A program made the translations under genes and the position numbers. 64,000 bases of DNA from Gari tellinella. Its lineage: Eukaryota > Mollusca > Bivalvia > Cardiida > Psammobiidae. The notes under the pieces are model-generated. The model worked only from the letters and a program-made list of their open reading frames with translations. It was not told where the DNA came from and did no database searches. The stretch lies in NCBI GenBank assembly GCA_922989275.2, contig OV277863.1, positions 21,666,001 through 21,730,000 on the forward strand, in the 5' to 3' direction. Below, in pieces: positions 52,845 to 61,392 of this stretch (position 1 is its first letter; each line of letters starts with the position of its first letter).

Positions 52845-53069
52845 GGGCCCGTTTTATTAAACAACTTACGCAAAATTTTAAATTTTAATTTATATTTTTC
52901 ATTATCACTTGATACAAACAGCAAATAGCCAGATCAGAGGACGCGCTTTTAGCGCATCCTCTGATCTGGCTATTTGCTGTTTGCAAAAGTTTATGATCGA
53001 AATATAAGAGTTAAACGATTTTGACTTACGCAAAATTTTTGCGTAAGTTGTTTAGTAAAACGGGCCCCA
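52845..53069. mobile_element. Family H hairpin element (GGGCCC ends)
   Basis: ggggcccgttttattaaaca ... gtttagtaaaacgggcccc with inner arms cttacgcaaaattt. Central hairpin acagcaaatagccagatcag/complement with a gcgcttttagcgc tip. Confidence 0.8.
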
Positions 53070-53589
53070 GAATCTAAACTGTTTCACATACTGATCTTAC
53101 TTAATAGTTTTTTGAAAATAGTAGCAGACAACAATTGTTGCAGATAAAAAATAATTTACCCAACATTTTATTAAAGAGTTAACTTGGATAAATGCTGTGC
53201 ATAAAGAAAAATATCCATGACGTTCAAAGTCTTACCACCTTCAAATATTTCGTAAGTTCTAATAAAATTGATAGGATGGTTAAAACCCAACCACTAATGA
53301 ACAAAACAACTTTTTCTAAAACCACAATACACCTTTAACAAAGATATTATTCCAGGATCTCTGCTTCAATGATTTTAGTTGAAGTTTCAAAGGAGTCTTC
53401 TGCTTAACTTTCATCTTTGGTTTGTTTTAAACTATGTCCGTTTCTGCCATCTTTGGTCGAATTGGACATCCAAGAGAGAGGATAGCAGAAACAAAGGAAC
53501 CCAGGTAATGCCCAACTCTTTTTTGAAAGAGCCCTCTGGGTCTATAACATGCCAAGTGTATAGCACTGATATATGGGACCTCCGTTTAA

Positions 53590-53690
53590 AGTCTCATCTG
53601 AAGGACTTGGTCTGTTGGGGGATCAAATCCATGACCCCTAAAGTGACAGTCTAATGCATTACCACTAAACCACAGCCCACTAGTGCCTTT
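53590..53690 (-). other. tRNA-derived SINE head, Glu/Asp-like
   Basis: Minus strand A-box TGGTTTAGTGGTAATG and B-box GGATTTGATCCCC at tRNA spacing. No acceptor stem. Confidence 0.5.
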
Positions 53691-53692
53691 CT

Positions 53693-53899
53693 TTAACCAA
53701 TTACTCCAAAGCAAGTTTTGAAGACACATAAATACTTAAAGCAGTTTGAAAGTAAATAAGGTGCATTCTGCTTTACTTTCAACCTGCTTTAAGCTACAAT
53801 CTTAACTAAGAAAAGAAAATATTTGTTGGGACATATTCATCACAGTATAATATGGAACTATTTTCTTCTAAAGGGCATAGTTATGGGGTGATGGGTTAA
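53693..53899. mobile_element. Family A MITE, shortened
   Basis: TTAA at both ends. First arm reduced. Shares the right TTAA with the next element. Confidence 0.78.
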
Positions 53900-54147
53900 C
53901 CCTTTGAACCCTAGTCCCGCATTTAGGCGTCCTTTTCAAACAGTGTAAATGTGAATAGTACACTTGTCCTGTGCAAACAGTGAAGACCCAGATCAGAGGG
54001 CTCCGAAAGGAGCCCTCTGATCAGGGTCTTCATTGTTTGTTATAATGCCAAACATTGACAAAAACAACCCTTGAAAGTCAGAAATGGACTAGACTAAAAA
54101 TAGAAACTGGAATTGTCCATTTAAAGTTTCAGGGAGGAAAGAGTTAA
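53896..54147 (-). mobile_element. Family B MITE
   Basis: Reverse copy, TTAA at both ends. Confidence 0.88.
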
Positions 54148-54179
54148 GCAGCCACCTGTTTATCATGCAGAAGTACTAT

Positions 54180-55074
54180 ACAGTCGAACTTCGAAACCTC
54201 AAACACCCTGGAGGCGTTAGAATTTGTTCAAGAAAAGGGTTGTTCGAGTTTCAGGTGGTATGAAGTTCAAAACTTCAAGTTCGACTTTGTACTGCGATAG
54301 AGACACACAGCTGGTGTGTTTGGTATATCAGAATAACGTGTACGTTTTAAACTCAATAATTGGACAGAAAACTAATTCGATCTCTAACATTAACATCATA
54401 CACATAAATCTACATAAGGCAGAAATAGTTTGGTGTCAACTTGCTTATTATATGCATTTGCAATTAAAAAGTACGTCAAAAATTACCGTTGTTTTCATTC
54501 ATGGTCATTATATACCTAATGCACAACTAGTATAGAAATCATGATTTTATACACATGAATAGAAAAACATAAATACATGTAATTAATCTGCGCTTGTTAT
54601 ACTAAAAGAAAATGAGTCATATGTATATAAGTTGTTTTAAAATCGCTATACTCGCATTATTATCGCTTGAAACGAAACATTTAGCAATATTTAAAACGTT
54701 CATCGTTGTCAAATAATTAAAGCAAACACACACTGATACATTTGTGTAACGAGTGCTGATCTGACGAGGTGTGAAAATTTCATGCGCCGCCGGTGTAATT
54801 ATAACATGAAACAATGGGACCGAAACTGATCGTGTCGACAGTTCGAGCATAATGTGCGAACTATTGTTAACAGTTCGACCATTAGGTGTGAAATATAGAA
54901 CAAACTGCTTCACAGGGACCGCACATCAGTTCGAGAATTCCAGCTTTCAGAGTTCGAGAATACAGAAGTAGAACAATAAGGATTATATAGAGAAAGGAAC
55001 GGGACCGAGAAATGAGTTCAAGAATTCAATCGTGTTCTAGCTTTCAGAGTTCTAGCTTTCGAAGTTCGACTGTA
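54180..55074. mobile_element. Longer family F-related element (~890 bp)
   Basis: Begins TA-CAGTCGAACTTCGAAACC and ends CGAAGTTCGACTG-TA. Subterminal 'agttcgagaatt' repeats at 54840-55020. The interior is AT-rich without a transposase ORF. Confidence 0.65.
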
Positions 55075-55097
55075 TATGATATCTCAGTTTGATTTAC

Positions 55098-55490
55098 AGT
55101 GGAACCTCTCCAAACCAGAACCTCTAAATACTGGAATTCTCTCTAAACCAGACAAGAAATTTGGTCCCTTTTTCAACCCTTCTTTATTTTAACCCCTTAC
55201 ACCATTATAAATACGCCTTTTAAGCCTTTTATTCCTACACTGGTGAAAATAGTTCTACTTTATACATTCTAACAGATGATAGCTTAAAGCAGGTTGAAAG
55301 TAAAGCAGAACGAGCCTTAAGGCATATTCTCCTTTACCTTTAAATTGCTTTAAGTGATCAGATATCTTCTATAATAGAAACATACTATGGGCTAATCGGT
55401 TAAAACTTCTCTAAACTGGAAACCCCTCTAAACTGGAAATTTATGTTGTCCCCACACATATCAGGTTTAGATGGTCTTCACTATAAATTA
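55098..55490. mobile_element. Tigger-like remnant split by family A
   Basis: cagtggaacctctccaaacc before and tctctaaactggaaacccct after the TTAA element at 55189-55403. Confidence 0.55.
55189..55403. mobile_element. Family A MITE
   Basis: TTAACCCCTTACACC to gctaatcggttaa. Hairpin mismatched. Confidence 0.75.
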
Positions 55491-55568
55491 CTTGCATTGA
55501 TGGCTTAAAAGAACAGGCAATAAACAACACAAGATTGATTGCAGAAACTATTTAGCAAACAAGCTTAC

Positions 55569-55692
55569 TTTTTCACACAGACGTGTACCCCGTTCATTAT
55601 GTCAAGAATGAGAGCTGGTTCCCCAGTACTGGATACAGGGAAACATCGACCTGGGTAACCTCCACATCGGCCGCTATATTGCTGGGAAATAT
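55569..55692 (-). CDS. Exon 3: linker with cysteines
   Basis: Acceptor gtattgtag, donor GTAAGC. Joins exon 2 as phase 1 (codon GAT) and leaves phase 2. The reading ISQQYSGRCGGYPGRCFPVS then LDIMNGVHVCVKK fits no domain I recognise. Its last residues run directly into the EGF of exon 4. Phase continuity on both sides supports it. Confidence 0.82.
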
Positions 55693-55714
55693 CTACAATA
55701 CAGTGGAACTTATA

Positions 55715-56157
55715 TTAACATATTACCCCATAGCCTGTTTCTAGTTTTAAAGACAGATGACCACATAAATCAGGTTGAAAGTAAAGCAGAATGTGCCTTA
55801 AGGCACATTCTGCTTTACTTTCCGCCTGCTTTAAGCTATTATCTGCAAGAATAAAGAAAATATTTCTAATGATACAGATTCATGACTGTATAAATTGGAA
55901 CTACAGTAAAACCTCGCTATTACGACCACTAAAACGAAGGCTTATTGATTGCATAATAGAGAGGTGGCAGCTTAAAGCAAGATGACAGTGAAACAGAAAG
56001 CTCCTAAAGGAGCTTTCTGTTTCACTGTCACCTTGCTTTAAGCGGTCACCTATCGTAAACAACCTAATAATTAACATAATTTAGTGGTCGTAATAGAGAG
56101 GTTTTACTGTACTAAATTAGAGGCTTAAAAATGTGCATTAATTGAGTAATGGGTTAA
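55715..56157. mobile_element. Family A MITE hosting family E
   Basis: TTAACATATTACCCC...aaattggaac, then TA-insert at 55902, resuming ctaaattagaggct at 56110 to TTAA. Confidence 0.82.
55902..56111. mobile_element. Family E MITE, intact, with TA duplication
   Basis: TA-CAGTAAAACCTCGC...GAGGTTTTACTG-TA. The host consensus 'ggaactatttt' has a single TA here, so a TA duplication is directly visible. Confidence 0.88.
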
Positions 56158-56404
56158 CACATTCAACCCTAGGGACAAGTATACCTGTCATTGACAAACC
56201 ATGTACCTATGAAGAGTACACTTACTACTATGAAAACAGTGTAGACCTTGATCAGAAAGCTCATGTCTCTGATCAGTGTCTGCACTGACTGTCAGTTTGC
56301 TATACTAGTATATTGTTAAAATCCTCCCTGAATAGTCATAAATGGACTAGACTTAATAGGAAATTGGAATTGACCATTAACAGTTTGAGGGATTAACGAG
56401 TTAA
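56154..56404 (-). mobile_element. Diverged family B MITE
   Basis: ttaacacattcaaccctagg to gattaacgagttaa. Hairpin decayed. Confidence 0.68.
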
Positions 56405-56419
56405 GCAACCTTTCGTTTA

Positions 56420-58000
56420 CCCTTTACTCCATTACCTGTTTCTAGTTTTGAAGACAGACTGCAAATTAAAGCAGGTTGAAAGTAAAGCAGAATGCTACTA
56501 TAGCTTAAAGCTACCATCTGCTAGGATAAAAACAAGAGGGCATGAAGGCCCTGATATCGCTCACCTGTTGTACTGAAGCTTGATAGCTTTACCTTTCTGT
56601 TTCACCTGTTTTAATCTAAATCCATTCAAATTTGTAGTATAGCATGTATACAATTTTGGTATAGTAGAGTACATCAAGGGCAGATAACTAGAGCCTAAAC
56701 AATACTGAAATGAAGCCTTTTCTAGCATTTCAAAGTATATCAAGGGCAGATAACTATTGCCACAATGATTATATTTCAACAATAATTGCACTCCTTTGAG
56801 AACTTATAGGTATATACTTTATGTGCCAGTAAAATCGAAATCCATCGAAAACTGTTGTTGCAAGAGTGTAAACGCTGTTAGATATGGCATTTTCAGCAAT
56901 TCAAGGGCAGACAACTCTTGACCTATTGATCCGCTTTCAACCATAATCACACTTATTCGAACTCTTATGGTCATATACAATCTGAGCAAGTTTGAAAAAG
57001 ACTGGATAAAAAGTGTCGCCCCTAGAGTGTAAACACCCTTAAATATGGCATTTTCACCAATTCAAAGGTAGATAACTCTCAACCTATTGGGCGGTATTCA
57101 ACCATAATTGAACTCATCTGAACTCTTATGGTCATATACAATCTGAGCAAGTTCGAGATAGATTGGATAAAAATTGTGACCTCTAGAGTGTAAAAACCCT
57201 AAAATAAGGCATTTTCAGCAATTCAAAGGTAGATAATTCTTGATCTATTGATCTGATGTCAACCATAATTGCTCTCATACAAACTCTTATGGTAATATAC
57301 AATCTGGGCAAGTTTGAGATAGATTGGATAAAAATTGTGGCCTCTAGAGTGTAAACACTGTTAAATATGGCATTTTCAGCAATTTAAAGGTAGATAACTC
57401 TTTACTTATTGGTCTGATTTCAACCAAAATCATCCTCATTTGAACTCTTGTAGTGATATACAATCTGAGCAATAATGAGAAAGATCGGAGAAAAATTGTG
57501 ACCTATAGAGCGTAAACACTGTTTAATATGGCATTTTCAGCAATTCAAAGGTAGATAACTCTTGATCTATTGATCTGATTTCAACCAAAATCGAACTCAT
57601 TCAAATTCTGATGGTAATATACAATCTGGGCAAGTTTGAGATGGATTGGATAAATAATGTGGCCTCTAGAGTGTAAACACTGTTAAATATTGCATTTTCA
57701 GCAATTCAAAGGTAGATAACTCTTGACCTATTTATCCGATTACACCCATAATCAAACTCATCCGAACTCTTATGGTAATATATAATCTGAGCAAGTTTGA
57801 GAAAGATTGGATAAATATTGTGGCCTGTAGAGTGTAAACACTTAAATTGTTGACAACGAACGACGAACGCCGGACATTCAAGTATTGCAAAAGCTCACCC
57901 TTATGGCGCATGACTGTATAAAATGGAACTACACATATTTTCCTTAGCTGAGAAATAAATACAATGCCTAAAATGGCATATTTATGGAATAATTTAACTT
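56420..58000. mobile_element. Family A copy interrupted by Helitron-like J4
   Basis: Left part to gctaggataaa (56529). The right part from ttatggcgcatgactgtata (57900) runs to aatttaa. This is the second family A copy carrying a J element. Confidence 0.7.
56530..57900 (+). mobile_element. Helitron-like element J4 with ~160-bp internal repeats
   Basis: acaagagggcatgaaggccc start and six or so ggcattttcagcaattcaaa units, as in J3. The 3' hairpin is truncated after aaagctcaccc. Confidence 0.6.
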
Positions 58001-58184
58001 AAATGGGTTATACAGATCTCTTGATATTCAATAAATTATAAACTGATATTATTTAGAAAATGGAACAGTCTGTGTGGAAAGTGATTCAAAGCTCAAGATA
58101 CAAGTGCCTTAACCACTTATTTCCACCATTGTTTTCTTTGTGACCATTCGAATGAGTGATCACAACATAGCAGGGCTGCTATTT

Positions 58185-58360
58185 CTCCGGATTTTTCCTA
58201 AATCTTCGGATTTTTTTTCTGGTACATGGTAGTTTAAATCAGGCTGAAAGTAAAGCAGAATGCACTCTAAGGTGCATTCTGCTTTACTTCCAGCCTGCTT
58301 TAAGTAGTCTCATGTCAACAAAACTAGAAACAGGCTATGTGGTAAAGATACGATTCGTAA
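58185..58360. mobile_element. Family A copy inside 'aatcctaagattt' repeat
   Basis: ggtagtttaaatcaggctga hairpin to gctatgtggtaaag. The text around it (ggatttttcctaaatcttcg / cggaaatcttaggatttttc) forms the inverted ends of its host, 58165-58425. Confidence 0.65.
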
Positions 58361-58494
58361 AATCGCACTTGAAAAATGCAAATTCGGAAATCTTAGGATT
58401 TTTCATGCCAACTTATGGCAGCCCTGACATAGGGTTGGTGGAGGCATAAGGAATTGGGGTTTTGAAATATGCAGCATATCTGGAGCTCTGGGGC

Positions 58495-58732
58495 CCATCT
58501 TACGAAACGTTGTACGACAAAAATGGTTGAAGCCAGATTCTTAAATTCTAAATTATTATTTATTTCTCCATCAAATCCTGTCTTGTGACATCTCTTTGGA
58601 ATCGTCTTGAAAAGACGATTCCAAAGAGATGTCACAAGACAGGATTAGATAGAGAAATCAGAAATGAGATATATTTTAAGGTTTTGACTTATGAGCGTTT
58701 TTGTCGTACAACATTTCGTTAGACGGGCCCGT
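58495..58732. mobile_element. Family H hairpin element next to exon 2
   Basis: ggggcccatcttacgaaacg ... catttcgttagacgggccc. Central hairpin tgtcttgtgacatctctttg with a cgtcttgaaaagacg tip. Confidence 0.8.
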
Positions 58733-58762
58733 GGTGAGCAGTACAAGCCTTGCACCAAATAC

Positions 58763-58907
58763 CTGTCTTGTAGATGCTGAGGTACAATGGTCCACCACAC
58801 ATCTCACTGCTGTTACCAGTACAGGGACTGTTACAACGGGGCGAAAGTGTAGGCGTTACCGAACTAAACCCATTATGGGGATTTCCACAGTGACACATAC
58901 TACCATG
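58763..58907 (-). CDS. Exon 2: C-terminal half of WSC domain 1
   Basis: Acceptor ttttatag, donor GTATTTGG, starts phase 0 and ends phase 1. The reading HGSMCHCGNPHNGF then CNSPCTGNSSEMCGGPLYLS is the textbook WSC ending (CxCG, then C..PC.G.....CGG). With exon 1 it completes an eight-cysteine WSC. A family H element ends about 30 bp downstream of the donor. Confidence 0.92.
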
Positions 58908-58944
58908 CTATAAAACAGAACAAAACAGGCTCAAAGGTTATTAA

Positions 58945-59058
58945 GCCTTTGAGTTGAGTCTGAGATCGTTCTCAAGCATTTGATTGGTCAGGTTTTAGCT
59001 TTGAGCTCAAATCTGACCATTCAAGTGCTTAAGAAAGATCTCAGACTCAACTCAAAAC
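58945..59058. repeat. Family I inverted repeat
   Basis: tttgagttgagtctgagatc with its complement gatctcagactcaactcaaa, about 50 bp per arm. Confidence 0.78.
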
Positions 59059-59061
59059 CAC

Positions 59062-59590
59062 AGGTGTCTGTACCACTTGGCATTTGATCAAAAACAATTT
59101 AAAAAAAAGAAAAAAAAGAAAAAAAACCGAATGTAATAAGCGTTGTATTAAGCGATCTGATTGGACGACGAACGCAGGGAGCCACTTGTTAAAAATAATA
59201 CAGGAATAGCCCATGTTCGCCGTCCAATCAGATCGCGTATTACATTCGGTTAACAATCAGACAAAATGGTGGCCAGCAAGCAGAATTTCTTTTGATTTTG
59301 AAAAGTTTAGCTTGTGCAGAGTCCATTGATTGATTAATACGGGGTAAGCTGTGCTATTCAATTTCTTTTTATGTAAATTACTCGCCGGTGTAGCGACTTT
59401 CCACCAGGAATCTGTTTATACGCCAAAACGATGGTCCCCGATGTTCCACAATCTTCGGACAATAGAGATATAGAGGGCTGTTCACCTTGTAGAAGATTAT
59501 ATTGGTTGGGACCGGATTTTTTTCACCCATTTTTTTTTCTTTTTTTTTAATTGTTTTTGATCAAATGCCAAGTGATACAGACACCTGTGC
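59062..59590. mobile_element. ~530-bp element with ~50-bp terminal inverted repeats, carrying an inner hairpin element
   Basis: cacaggtgtctgtaccactt ... aagtgatacagacacctgtg, continuing through the aaaacaatttaaa/poly-A region. A second inverted repeat (ccgaatgtaata...tattacattcgg, 59127-59249) lies inside the left end. Confidence 0.8.
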
Positions 59591-59616
59591 TCAAAACACT
59601 TTACAACCCAGGGTCC

Positions 59617-59745
59617 TAGGGTATAAAGAGTTTGAGTTTAGTCTTGAGATTGTTCTCAGGCATTTGATTGGTCAGATTTGAGCTTCTAGCTCAAAACTGA
59701 CCAGTCAAATGCTTGAGAAAGATCTCAGATTGAAAAATCAAAACA
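59617..59745. repeat. Family I inverted repeat
   Basis: gagtttgagtttagtcttga ... tcaaatgcttgagaaagatc. Confidence 0.72.
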
Positions 59746-59809
59746 CTTTGCAACATTGGATCCTGAAATATTAGAGCTCAAGACAAAGTGAGTATTTCAA
59801 ATACAATAT

Positions 59810-59962
59810 CAGGGCTCTATATAAGAGGGGGTTAACTGAACAAATCCAACATTTTCTCACTCATTTCATTACCAAATTCTATCGAGTAGTAAAAGCATAG
59901 GGTTTAATGCAGAAATAAAGATTTTAGTTTTCGAAATACTCCCCTTATCGGTAGCCCTGAAT
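59810..59962. mobile_element. Family G element, hairpin deleted
   Basis: cagggctctatataagaggg ... ttatcggtagccctg, with aatat on both sides. Confidence 0.75.
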
Positions 59963-59971
59963 ATAGTCGCA

Positions 59972-60221
59972 TACAGTGGAGAATGTGTTATTCTTTCCCA
60001 ATAAACACGTTTACGCTAAAACTATTATTTACAATACAAACAGTTTGGAGCCAGATCAGACGCCGGGTAACCCGGCGTCTGATCAGGCTCCAAACTGTTT
60101 GCCACCAAGATAAACATGATTTATCAGAATAGTCTAAAAGTTGGTCTTTTATACGTTTTAGTGCTTTGCGTTTGCGTACGTTTGCGTTTAAACGGGAAAG
60201 AATAACAGATTCTCCACTGTA
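59972..60221. mobile_element. Family N hairpin element (TA-flanked)
   Basis: TA-CAGTGGAGAATGTGTTATTC ... GAATAACAGATTCTCCACTG-TA. Central hairpin acaaacagtttggagccaga with a gccgggtaacccggc tip. Confidence 0.82.
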
Positions 60222-60410
60222 CTTGTTGGCTTATGTAGAGAAATGGGTAGAAACACCCTGATTCATTTCTCTGGCACAAAATGTTAAGCCTAAGTATTGA
60301 TGAATGGCAAACAGCTAAGACCCTGCTTTTCTAATACAGCAAATGTTCATGGTCTGCCCTATTTTCAATGTATTGGTGCCCTTTTGTCTCATCCTTGTTA
60401 AAGGTTATAA

Positions 60411-60540
60411 GGCTCTTGAGAGTGAGTCTTTTATCATTCTCAAGCATTTGATTGGTCAGATTTGAGCTTTTGCTAAAATCTGACCAATCAAATGCTTAAG
60501 AATGATCAAAGACTGAGAATGATCAAAGACTCAACCCAAA
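60411..60540. repeat. Family I inverted repeat, right arm partly duplicated
   Basis: caagcatttgattggtcaga/complement. tgatcaaagact occurs twice. Lies just before exon 1's donor. Confidence 0.75.
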
Positions 60541-60569
60541 TGCTCTATACAGGTGACTCACATACTTAC

Positions 60570-60703
60570 CTTAGTACCTGCATAGTAGAAGCCAAGATCT
60601 CGACAGTAGCGTATACAATTAGCATTGGTCTGGTTGCGGGCATCTGTCGTCATTCTGTTGGGTAAGAGTCTTCTCTTGCTGTCATTTAAACATCCCACAT
60701 ACA
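60570..60703 (-). CDS. Exon 1 (of window): N-terminal half of WSC domain 1
   Basis: Acceptor tttcttccag, donor GTAAGTAT. Begins with two bases of a split codon and ends in phase 0. The reading YVGCLNDSKRRLLPNR through CIRYCRDLGFYYAGTK has the conserved GC start, paired cysteines and aromatic-rich LGFYYAG core of WSC, a carbohydrate-binding extracellular domain. The preceding exon must lie beyond the window, because 60710-64000 holds only repeats. Confidence 0.9.
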
Positions 60704-60736
60704 CTGGAAGAAAAAGACAATTGGCACCTATAATGT

Positions 60737-61063
60737 ATTAATCCATTTACTCCATAAATATTTCTCTTTATACCACTAATTTGTTCACGCATTATAAAAA
60801 TAAGTTCCACTTTGAGCAGTCATGAATATACACCTTATGAGGTTACCTGTCTTTAACCCATTACCCCATAGCCTCTTTCTAGCTTTGAGGGCAAGTGACC
60901 ACTTAAACCAGCTATAAACTACCATCTGCTAGGATATAAAAAATATTTCTTATGGTACATATTGGTGACTGTATATAAAGAACTATTTTCTACAGTGGAT
61001 GAATAAATTAAATGCGTTATAAGGCATAGTCTACTTATGGAGTACCGGTAATGGGTTAAATTA
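60737..61063. mobile_element. Two decayed family A pieces
   Basis: attaatccatttactccata..atgaggttacctgtct, then ttaacccattaccccatagc ... taccggtaatgggttaa without a hairpin tip. Confidence 0.65.
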
Positions 61064-61189
61064 CAATAGAAGCAGACTATGTGAAAATTCGTAAACCAAA
61101 CTGAATAATATAAAAATCTCCACCCAACAATCTCCAAGAACATCTATCATATTGATTATTACAATTGGCTATTATATAACATTGAACAA

Positions 61190-61392
61190 GAGGTCCACAA
61201 TTTGCTCACCTGAGGACATTGTACCATAGAAGCTAGCTGGACAAAACAACAATATAATATAGCTATTATCAAGGTATCATAATTTGAACAATCTTGGTAG
61301 AGGAACACAATGCAAAGCTACATGTCAAATATTAATGGTCTTGGCCTTTCGGTTAAAGAGAAGAAGATTTTTCCTATATATATAAGTCTATA
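61190..61392. repeat. J-like fragment
   Basis: aacaagaggtccacaatttg...gctcacctgagg, followed by catgtcaaatattaatggtc. Truncated by the following satellite. Confidence 0.45.

Larger units (their letters stand above)
770..60703 (-). other. Split gene: WSC-EGF-FN2-LamG-Gly-rich-WSC-multi-EGF mosaic protein (35 exons seen, both ends open)
   Basis: Thirty-five exons read on the minus strand from high to low coordinates. Each was placed from an AG acceptor, a GT (twice GC) donor and a frame rich in cysteines at domain spacing. Codon phases match at every junction except for one missing base inside exon 8. The assembled part is about 1,560 residues: WSC (about 1-92), linker, EGF (135-169), cysteine-rich PCSK9-C-terminus-like module (170-279), EGF (280-331), FN2 (331-372), LamG-like (373-590), glycine-rich (590-894), WSC (894-1037), about eleven MEGF-type EGF repeats (1037-1559). 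All domains are extracellular types, so a secreted or receptor protein that binds glycans, matrix or cells is inferred. No signal peptide or membrane segment lies in the window. Automated pipelines would probably call it a 'multiple EGF-like domains' protein. The exact ortholog is unknown. Confidence 0.9.

Noticed and set aside
54224..54535. 103-codon plus-strand ORF
   Set aside because: Lies within the long family F-related element, has no recognisable domain and begins in its terminal repeat.
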